Positions 55,293-61,561 of a stretch of 64,000 nucleotides of DNA are shown here, one piece after another. How positions within the stretch are numbered: the stretch's first letter is position 1; each line of letters starts with the position of its first letter. The stretch comes from Palsa-504 sp050011155 (GTDB taxonomy: Bacteria; Actinomycetota; Actinomycetes; Streptosporangiales; Streptosporangiaceae): assembly GCA_050011155.1 (NCBI GenBank), contig JBEKJP010000025.1, positions 1-64,000 of the forward strand. The letters run 5' to 3'. The translations under genes were made by a program, and so were the position numbers. Below the pieces are notes generated by a model, which saw nothing but the letters and a program-made list of their open reading frames with translations, made no database searches and was not told where the DNA came from.

Positions 55293-55703
55293 ATGAGCAG
55301 CGCGAAGAGGATGCGAGACATCATGTCGGCCGCACCCGTGTGCATGGCACCGGATGAATCGGCTTTCGCGGCCGCCAGGGCCATGAAACGGCACGCCACC
55401 GGAACGGTGCTGGTGATGGCCGGCGACCGGCTCCGCGGGCTCGTCACCGACCGCGACATCGCGGTGCTGGTCCTGGCGGAGCAACGCGATCCGCGGACCA
55501 CGGCCATTGGCGACATCTGCGGCAGCGAACTGGCGACCCTCGGCCCGGACGACGACCTGGCCGAGGCCAGGCGGCTGGTCCGCGAGCGCGCGGTCCGCCG
55601 CATCCCGGTCCTGGACGGCGGGACCCCGGTGGGGGTGGTGTCCGCCGGTGACCTCGCCCTGGAAGCGGAGCCGGCGCCGTGCGCCTGGCCGTCCCGGTCC
55701 TGA
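55293..55703 (+). CDS. Two-CBS-domain protein (second of pair)
   Basis: A 136-residue CBS pair related to the one at 53850: MRDIMSAAPVCMAPDESAFAA ... LRGLVTDRDIAVLVL and the second CBS up to VGVVSAGDLALE. CCAGGAGGCGG lies upstream of the ATG. Sequence differs enough from its neighbour to be an old duplication or separate acquisition. Encoded between the LigD-type polymerase and an HhH-GPD protein. Confidence 0.88.
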   Translation: MSSAKRMRDIMSAAPVCMAPDESAFAAARAMKRHATGTVLVMAGDRLRGLVTDRDIAVLVLAEQRDPRTTAIGDICGSELATLGPDDDLAEARRLVRERAVRRIPVLDGGTPVGVVSAGDLALEAEPAPCAWPSRS

Positions 55704-55715
55704 TCCGGGGCTGGT

Positions 55716-56372
55716 ATGCCAGAAAGAAACAAGCTGATCGTCGCCGAGCTGCTCACCCGGCACGGACGGCTGTACGCCGAGGACGCCGGCATCCGGCTCG
55801 CCGACCGCCCGGGTCCGCTGTACCAGTTGCTCGTGCTGGCTACCCTGCTGAGCACGCCGATCCCGGCCGAGACCGCGGTGGCGGCGGCCGGTGAGCTGTT
55901 CACGGCCGGCTACCGGAACCCGAAGGCGATGAGCGAGGCGAGCTGGCAGGACCGGGTGGACGCGCTGGGACGCGGTCATTACCGGCGGTACGACGAGCGC
56001 ACCGCGACCATGCTCGGCGACGGCGCCGACCTGCTGGCCAGCAAGTGGCACGGCGACCTGCGCAAACTGCGCGACGAGGCCGCCGGGGACGTGGCCTCCC
56101 TCACGGCGCGGCTCACCGAGTTCCCCGGGGTCGGGCCCGTGGGTGCGAGTATCTTCTTGCGCGAAGCCCAGGAGGTCTGGCCGGACGTTGCCCCCTACGT
56201 CGACGCCAAGGTGACCAGCGGAGCGCGCCGGGTCCGGCTGCCCGGCGACCGCGAGACGCTGGCCGGTCTGCTCGCGGCCAGCGGTCAGCCCGCCCGGCTG
56301 GCCGCCGCGCTGGTCCGTGTGTCGCTCAGCCAGCGGGCGGCCAGCGAGGTCACCGCATCGGTGCGTGACTAA
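55716..56372 (+). CDS. HhH-GPD superfamily protein (endonuclease III-like, lacking FeS and catalytic Lys)
   Basis: A 218-residue protein with the endonuclease III fold: LYQLLVLATLLSTPIPAETA near the start, helix-hairpin-helix TEFPGVGPVGASIFLREA and a following Asp (APYVDAKVTS) in the place of the catalytic aspartate. The helix-hairpin-helix lacks the catalytic Lys of bifunctional Nth, and no Cys occurs in the protein, so the FeS loop is absent. It could be a monofunctional glycosylase or a DNA-binding relic. 12 nt after the second CBS gene. Confidence 0.75.
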   Translation: MPERNKLIVAELLTRHGRLYAEDAGIRLADRPGPLYQLLVLATLLSTPIPAETAVAAAGELFTAGYRNPKAMSEASWQDRVDALGRGHYRRYDERTATMLGDGADLLASKWHGDLRKLRDEAAGDVASLTARLTEFPGVGPVGASIFLREAQEVWPDVAPYVDAKVTSGARRVRLPGDRETLAGLLAASGQPARLAAALVRVSLSQRAASEVTASVRD

Positions 56373-56542
56373 TCCCGTTCCGTGCGCGACTGGTCCCCGG
56401 CGCCCGTTACACTACTGAGACCCTGCCGTATGCGGCTTGATACCACGTCTGTCCAGGGCTGTTTGCTGCCGGAAAGCACGGGTAGGCGTTGGTTTCCCGC
56501 GACCGCGATCCTTACGGCGCAGGAGCCTTGGTAAGGATGTGA

Positions 56543-57049
56543 GTGTCGATGACCCTGCCCGTTTGCCAGCAGCGCGTACTTGACCGGATGGAAGGCGCCC
56601 TGCGGGCCAGCGAGCCTCATCTGATCTCCATGTACGCCATTTTCACCCGGCTGTCCGCCGGCGAGCCTGTCCGGACGGAGCAGCTCGCGCGCAAGCGCCT
56701 GCGCTGGCTGCAGCCGGGCACGGCCACGTACGCGATGGTCCTCATCCCGGTCATGTTCGCCGCGATCATCGTGGGCGCGCTGCTCGGGGGCGGAGTGCGC
56801 AGCGCCACCGTCTGCGAGGCCAGCTATTCGGTGGGCGGCGTTTCGCCGCTGGCCACCCGGCCGTCCTGCCCGGATAAGGCCACGGTCGCGAAGAAGGCGG
56901 TGCGCAAGACGATTTCGGCCACTGCCCGGCTGGCCTGCGGCACCAGCGAGCAGGCCGCCCGCTTCACTACCCTGGCCGTCGGCGGCCAGGCGTTCTCCGC
57001 GGCCTTGTGGCCCAGCGTGGCCGCGGCTGGCCCACCGGGGACATGCTAG
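56543..57049 (+). CDS. DUF3040-like membrane protein
   Basis: A 168-residue protein. The start (LPVCQQRVLDRMEGALRASEPHL) resembles the DUF3040 motif, followed by one clear span (YAMVLIPVMFAAIIVGALLGGG) and an extracytoplasmic tail with several Cys. GTG at 56543 follows AAGGAT by 4 nt; ATG 56549 is equally possible. Unknown function; first gene of the signalling block. Confidence 0.65.
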   Translation: MSMTLPVCQQRVLDRMEGALRASEPHLISMYAIFTRLSAGEPVRTEQLARKRLRWLQPGTATYAMVLIPVMFAAIIVGALLGGGVRSATVCEASYSVGGVSPLATRPSCPDKATVAKKAVRKTISATARLACGTSEQAARFTTLAVGGQAFSAALWPSVAAAGPPGTC

Positions 57050-57069
57050 GAATGAGCTAGGAGGATCTG

Positions 57070-57765
57070 GTGCCGATCGAGCAGCTCGGGCATGAGGCGG
57101 CGGAGCTACTGAGCCTCACCAACGGCGGCGAGGCGAGGTCACTGAACAAGCTCGCCGAGCTCGCCGCCTGGCAGGTGCCCTCGTGCTCGGGGGCGCACGC
57201 CGCGGTCTGGCTCGACGGCGAGGTGGTCGGCGCCGCCGCCACCCATCCCGACCTGGCCGAGCTCGCCGACCTCCAGTTGAGTACCGGCTCCGGGCCGCTG
57301 ATGGAAGCGGCCGCCGCGGGCACCGCCGTGAGCTGCCCGGACACGCTGGATGAGGTCCGCTGGCCCGACTTCGCCGAGGCGGCGCTGCGGCGTGGCGTCC
57401 GGTGCTCGGTGCACCTGGTGCGGGAACTGCCGCGCGGTGCCCTGGTGCTCTCGCTGTTCGGCGTGCGTCCTGGCGTCCTGGACGCCGAGTCCGTCCCGGT
57501 GGCGGACATGCTGGCCGCATTCGGCGGGGCGATGCTGACGAACGCCACCGCCTACAACCAGGCTCAGCGGACCGCCAGCCAGCTCAAGGACGCGGTGGTG
57601 GCCCGGTCGGTCGTGGACCAGGCCAAGGGCATCTTGATGCACGCACTCGGCTGCGACGCCGAGGAGGCGCTCAAGCGCCTGCGCCAGGAATCGCAGCGCC
57701 GCCACGTCAAGGTCACCGAGGTCGCCTCCGAGGTCGTCGCGTCCTACGGGGCGGCTAAGTCCTGA
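57070..57765 (+). CDS. GAF-ANTAR domain regulator
   Basis: A 231-residue regulator. Residues about 5-150 form a GAF-like sensor (LVRELPRGALVLSLFGVRPG), and residues 165-225 an ANTAR RNA-binding module with SVVDQAKGILMHALGCDAEEA and LRQESQRRHVKVTEVASEVV. ANTAR proteins antiterminate by binding paired hairpins in nascent RNA. GTG start with AGGAGGAT 6 nt upstream. Its 3' end overlaps the convergent phosphatase gene by 22 bp. Confidence 0.92.
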   Translation: MPIEQLGHEAAELLSLTNGGEARSLNKLAELAAWQVPSCSGAHAAVWLDGEVVGAAATHPDLAELADLQLSTGSGPLMEAAAAGTAVSCPDTLDEVRWPDFAEAALRRGVRCSVHLVRELPRGALVLSLFGVRPGVLDAESVPVADMLAAFGGAMLTNATAYNQAQRTASQLKDAVVARSVVDQAKGILMHALGCDAEEALKRLRQESQRRHVKVTEVASEVVASYGAAKS

Positions 57766-59180
57766 TCGCCTGGTCGTACCCTGACGACCAGGATCGTCAT
57801 GTCGTCGCGCAGGTTGTCCTGGGAGAAGCGGGAGACGAGATCCTGCACGATCCGGACCGTCTGCGCGGCCGGCCGCCCGGCCGTGCCAGCCAGCCCCGCG
57901 GCCAGGTGGTCCTCGAAGTACCGCTGGTCGGGGCTGCGGGCCTCGGTGACCCCGTCTGAGAAGAAGAAGAGCTGGTCATCAGGTCCGAGTTCGACCGTCT
58001 GGCGCTCGGCCTCGGCGTCCGGGAACAGCCCGAGCGGGAGGCCGCCGCCGCTCATCATCTCGACCCGGCCGTCCGGCCGGATGACCGCCGGGCCCGGGTG
58101 GCCCGAGCTGGCCAGCTCGGCGTGCACCTTATCTCCGTCGCGCCGCAGGTAGGCGAGCTTGACGGTGACGAACCTGTCTTCGTAGTCGCCGCCCAGGATG
58201 ACCTCGTTCGCCTTGGCCAGGACGTCGGCCGGGTCCGGGTTCCAGTGCGCGATGGCGCGGATCGCGTGGCGGGCAGCCGCGGTCATCGCGGCGGCCTCCT
58301 GTCCCTTACCGCACACGTCGCCGACGACGACCGCCCAGCCGCCGTCGACCGGGAAGACGTCGTAGAAGTCGCCGCTGACCTCCAGGTTTTCCCCGGCCGG
58401 AATGTAGGCCGCGGACAGCTCGAGCCCGGGCACGTCCGGCAGCCTGGCGGGCAGCAGGCTGCTCTGCAGTGCCTCGGCCACCGCCGAACGGTGCCGGAAC
58501 ATGCGGTCCACCCGGATCGCCACGCCCAGGTGCTGACCGAGTTCGGTGGCCAGCGCCACGTCGGCGGCGGTAAACCGGCCCTCGGCCGGCTGCCGGGCCA
58601 GGGTCAGCACGCCGTAGCCGTCATCCCCCTCCGAGATCGGGACGCTCAGCAGCGCGGCCGCGCCGAGCAGGGCCGGCAGCGGCGTCCCGTCCGGGTCGGT
58701 GCCGAGGACCTCGGCGTCGCCTGGGCTCGGCAGCACGACCGGGCAGCGGCCGGAGTGCACCCGGCCGGGCACCGATCCGGGCGGCGGGTCGACGTCACGG
58801 ACCGTCCGGGCCAGTTCGTCCGCTTGGTCGCCGTCCGGCCCGATCGCGATCTGACGCCGGAGCTGCCCGTCCCGATCGATGTCGATGATGACCCAGCTGG
58901 CGATCTCGCCCGCTAGCAGCCGGGCGCAGCGCTGCACGGTGACCGCCTCGCTGAACGTGCTGTTGTCCAGGAGCAGCCTGGTCACCGCGGTGACCATGTC
59001 CACCCGGCGGGTCATGGAGGCAGTGCTGTCCACCGCGGCGTCCAGTTCCGCGAACGCGGCTTCGAGCAGCACGCGCGCGTCAGCGCCCGGCCGCGTGGCG
59101 GCCCGGCGCAGCGCGTCTCGCCGTCCGGCGAGATCGGCGGTATCGGTATAAGAGCCATTCGGCCAGGTGTCCTGCGACAT
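57744..59180 (-). CDS. SpoIIE/RsbU-type PP2C phosphatase with GAF domain
   Basis: A 478-residue protein. Helical N-terminus (about 1-90), GAF-like sensor (about 90-240), and a PP2C/SpoIIE phosphatase (about 250-470) with the metal-binding motifs SGDFYDVFPVDGGWAVVVGDV, GKGQEAAAMTA and DQLFFFSDGVTEARSP. Such enzymes dephosphorylate anti-anti-sigma factors and so free stress sigma factors. GGAGAG directly abuts the ATG at 59180, too close for a good SD; a TTG further upstream at 59243 is possible. No anti-sigma kinase domain. Confidence 0.88.
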   Translation of the reverse strand: MSQDTWPNGSYTDTADLAGRRDALRRAATRPGADARVLLEAAFAELDAAVDSTASMTRRVDMVTAVTRLLLDNSTFSEAVTVQRCARLLAGEIASWVIIDIDRDGQLRRQIAIGPDGDQADELARTVRDVDPPPGSVPGRVHSGRCPVVLPSPGDAEVLGTDPDGTPLPALLGAAALLSVPISEGDDGYGVLTLARQPAEGRFTAADVALATELGQHLGVAIRVDRMFRHRSAVAEALQSSLLPARLPDVPGLELSAAYIPAGENLEVSGDFYDVFPVDGGWAVVVGDVCGKGQEAAAMTAAARHAIRAIAHWNPDPADVLAKANEVILGGDYEDRFVTVKLAYLRRDGDKVHAELASSGHPGPAVIRPDGRVEMMSGGGLPLGLFPDAEAERQTVELGPDDQLFFFSDGVTEARSPDQRYFEDHLAAGLAGTAGRPAAQTVRIVQDLVSRFSQDNLRDDMTILVVRVRPGDQDLAAP

Positions 59181-59214
59181 CTCTCCAGACCATCGTCCCT
59201 GGTGAAACGACTGA

Positions 59215-59243
59215 TTGCCCCAGGGTCCCAGACCCCGGGGCAA
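59215..59243. terminator. Inverted repeat between two minus-strand genes
   Basis: TTGCCCCAGGGTC and GACCCCGGGGCAA pair with one A-C mismatch around CCA. It lies 31 nt past the GlsB-family gene's stop codon in its upstream-to-downstream direction relative to the phosphatase; a terminator or attenuator is likely. Confidence 0.5.
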
Positions 59244-59273
59244 TCCTACAGGTGACGCTGGCGCCGCTAGCTA

Positions 59274-59588
59274 CTAGCGGCGCCAGGCCGGCCGGCGGTA
59301 GCGCGAGCGAGAGCGGGTCCGGCCCCGGCTGTACCCGTAGCCGCGGGTGGTGAACAAGCTGACGACCACGGCGGCGAGCACCACGGCGACGATGAACGTG
59401 ATGATGGTGTGCCCGGCCCCGAGCAGCGCCGCGGTCAGGATGCCGCCGACGATGGCGGCCACGATGCCGATGAGGATCGTCAAGATGATCCCGATGTGCT
59501 GACGGCCGGGGATGACGAGGCGGCCGACCGCCCCGACCACGAGTCCGATGAGGATCCACCAGACGATGACGGAAAGCGTGATAACCAT
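59274..59588 (-). CDS. GlsB/YeaQ/YmgE family membrane protein
   Basis: A 104-residue protein with three hydrophobic segments (VITLSVIVWWILIGLVVGAVG, IILTILIGIVAAIVGGILTAA and a third) and an Arg/Tyr/Ser-rich C-terminus. The pattern, including GRLVIPGRQHIG, is that of transglycosylase-associated/stress-response proteins of the YeaQ group, whose function is unproven. Lies beside other stress genes. Confidence 0.85.
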   Translation of the reverse strand: MVITLSVIVWWILIGLVVGAVGRLVIPGRQHIGIILTILIGIVAAIVGGILTAALLGAGHTIITFIVAVVLAAVVVSLFTTRGYGYSRGRTRSRSRYRRPAWRR

Positions 59589-59638
59589 GACCTTCTCCTA
59601 AAAGGGCTTAACGTTTGGGTTCGCTTCGTGAGCCGGCG

Positions 59639-60046
59639 TCATTCGTCATAAACGTCTTCGATGACCTCCGTCTCGGTGGCGGGACGCATCTCCGGGCTGA
59701 GGTCGCGGGTGACCGTGGTCCCTTCGATGTGATCGGTGGCCGTCGTGCTGCCCAGCGCGCCGGGGGCGGGCAGGCCCGCCTGGACGCGGGTGTTAGCCGG
59801 GTTCCTGACGTAGGTCGGGTAGGCGACCTCGTCGACCCGGGCTCCCCGCACCCGGCGGGTCTGGCGGGTCATCACGCGCCGTCCGACCCAGCCGTAGCCG
59901 CGCCGCGGGACGGCGATCCCGATGATGCCGATGATGATCAGCACCCAGCCGGCCGTGTGCAGGTTGAAGACGGAGGTATTCGCGGTCACGGCGAACGCGA
60001 GGATCGCGCCGACGGCGATGAGGGCTAGTCCCACTCCGGTTTTCAT
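59639..60046 (-). CDS. DUF6458-like membrane protein
   Basis: A 135-residue protein with two spans (GVGLALIAVGAILAFAV and TAGWVLIIIGIIGIAV) separated by a short loop, then a basic stretch and an acidic tail ending EVIEDVYDE. The N-terminal half has the pattern of the actinobacterial DUF6458 family. Function unknown. AAAGGACC precedes the ATG. Confidence 0.7.
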   Translation of the reverse strand: MKTGVGLALIAVGAILAFAVTANTSVFNLHTAGWVLIIIGIIGIAVPRRGYGWVGRRVMTRQTRRVRGARVDEVAYPTYVRNPANTRVQAGLPAPGALGSTTATDHIEGTTVTRDLSPEMRPATETEVIEDVYDE

Positions 60047-60077
60047 GGTGGTCCTTTCGCGGTGACGCCGCTGGGCA

Positions 60078-60971
60078 TCAGGCCGTGGCTGCGGGGGAAG
60101 CGTCGGCTTCTGCGGGCTCGAGCAGCCGGCTCTTGAGGTGGCTGAGCGCCCGGGCCAGGAGCCGGGAGACGTGCATCTGCGAGATGCCGAGCCGGTCGCC
60201 GATCTCGGTCTGGGTCAGGTTGCCGTAGAAGCGCATGACCAGGATGCGCTGCTCACGCTCGGGCAGCTCCTCCCAGTGCGCGTTGACCGATTCCATGTCG
60301 ATGGTGTGGGCGACGGCGGGGTCATCGTCGCCGAGCATGTCGGCGAGCAGGGCCGGGTCGTCCCGGTCGGACATCGGGGCGTCGAGCGAGTAGGTGCTGA
60401 ACACGAGGTCCGCCTGGCGAGCCTCCCGCATGTCGTCCTGGCTGACCCCGAGCCGCTCGGCCAGTTCCACCTCGGTGGGCGGCCGGCCCAGCTGCTGGGT
60501 CAGGTCCTCGGCAGCCTTGCGCAACGCGAGCAGGAGTTCCTGGGCGGACCGGCGGACGTGGATCTGCCACCGCTTGTCACGGAAGTGACGCTTGATCTCG
60601 CCGCTGACGCAGGGCTGCGCGTAGGCGGAGAGGCTGTCGCCGACCTCCGGGTCGTAGTTGTTGATCGCCTTGAGCAGGCCGACGTACCCGACCTGCATGA
60701 GGTCTTCTGTCGGTTCCGGGCTGCCGCGGTACTGCCTGACGCAGGAGCGGACCAGCTTCTGGTAGCGGTCCACGAGAATCTCGCAGGCGGCGACGCGCAT
60801 CTCGTCGTCTCTCGGCAGCGCACGGACCTTGGCGAGCAGGGCGTTGTCGGAGAGCTCTTTCAGCTCCGCGCGTGACCCTGGAACGATGCCGGTGTCCGGG
60901 GCGGTGCCGAGGGCCGTGGCGCTGGCGGCGGCCGTGCGTGCGGCCGGCTTCTGGAGGGTTCCCCTCATCAA
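60078..60971 (-). CDS. RNA polymerase sigma factor, SigB/SigF/SigG subfamily
   Basis: A 297-residue alternative sigma factor. Region 2 (LMQVGYVGLLKAINNYDPEVG and DKRWQIHVRRSAQEL), region 3 (RPPTEVELAERLGVSQDDM) and region 4 (LPEREQRILVMRFYGNLTQTEIGDRLGISQMHVSRLL) are all present. The subfamily directs stress or developmental genes and is usually held by an RsbW-type anti-sigma factor, which is not encoded here. Residues 1-40 are a variable head. Divergent from whiB across 271 bp that holds a CRP-type site. Confidence 0.93.
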   Translation of the reverse strand: MMRGTLQKPAARTAAASATALGTAPDTGIVPGSRAELKELSDNALLAKVRALPRDDEMRVAACEILVDRYQKLVRSCVRQYRGSPEPTEDLMQVGYVGLLKAINNYDPEVGDSLSAYAQPCVSGEIKRHFRDKRWQIHVRRSAQELLLALRKAAEDLTQQLGRPPTEVELAERLGVSQDDMREARQADLVFSTYSLDAPMSDRDDPALLADMLGDDDPAVAHTIDMESVNAHWEELPEREQRILVMRFYGNLTQTEIGDRLGISQMHVSRLLARALSHLKSRLLEPAEADASPAATA

Positions 60972-61045
60972 GGTGGCCTCCTGGGACCCTGGGAATTACG
61001 GACGAGTAGGGTGTGCCCGGCCCTCGGCGAATAAACGTGATCCCA

Positions 61046-61061
61046 TGTGACCCTCGTCACA
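61046..61061. promoter_or_regulatory. Perfect CRP-type binding site
   Basis: TGTGA-CCCTCG-TCACA, an exact TGTGA-N6-TCACA match, in the gap between the sigma factor and whiB genes. Its centre is about 60 bp before the likely whiB transcription start, the position of class I CRP activation. Confidence 0.6.
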
Positions 61062-61078
61062 TTCAGCCGGGCGCCTGG

Positions 61079-61108
61079 TTGACAAAACCACGCCGCGGCC
61101 GCATCCTT
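61079..61108 (+). promoter_or_regulatory. Predicted whiB promoter
   Basis: A perfect -35 TTGACA (61079-61084) followed by CATCCT at 17 nt or ATCCTT at 18 nt as a weak -10. The leader would be about 130 nt. Confidence 0.45.
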
Positions 61109-61242
61109 CGCGCTCACTTCCGCGCGCGGTCAGATTTCCGCCGTCGGCGAGGTGTAGAAGGCGCGCCGCCGGGAAGCCGTAGGGCCCCGCTGCCGAGTCG
61201 GCACCGACATGACACCAGCTCAGACCCCTGTGAGGACGTGAG

Positions 61243-61533
61243 ATGACCGCGACCGGGAGCGCCACGAACTGGCGATCAGCAGCCGCCTGCCTGCTGGCGG
61301 ACCCCGACCTCTTCTTCCCGATCTCGTCCGTCGGCCCGGCGGAACGCCAGATCACGCGGGCCAAGATGATCTGCGCCGGGTGCCCGGTGCGGCAGGAATG
61401 CCTGGATTTCGCGCTCAGCCAGAGCCTGGCGTACGGCATCTGGGGCGGCACCACTCCCGAGGACCGGCAGCGGGACCGTCGCCGCAAGCGGCGCTCCGCC
61501 GCGGCCGCGGCCAAGCGGACCGTCGCCGCCTAG
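61243..61533 (+). CDS. WhiB family iron-sulfur regulator
   Basis: A 96-residue Wbl protein with a 4Fe-4S cluster held by Cys16, Cys44, Cys47 and Cys53 (AACLL, CAGC, QECLDFA), the GIWGGTTPEDR turn and a basic Arg/Lys/Ala-rich DNA-binding tail. Such proteins sense O2, NO or redox state and act with the principal sigma factor. By size and tail it resembles WhiB1/WblE; the exact subclass is not settled. GAGGAC precedes the ATG. The upstream region has a CRP site and TTGACA promoter. Confidence 0.92.
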   Translation: MTATGSATNWRSAAACLLADPDLFFPISSVGPAERQITRAKMICAGCPVRQECLDFALSQSLAYGIWGGTTPEDRQRDRRRKRRSAAAAAKRTVAA

Positions 61534-61561
61534 CTCCCCACTGCCCTGCCTGCGGGCGAGC

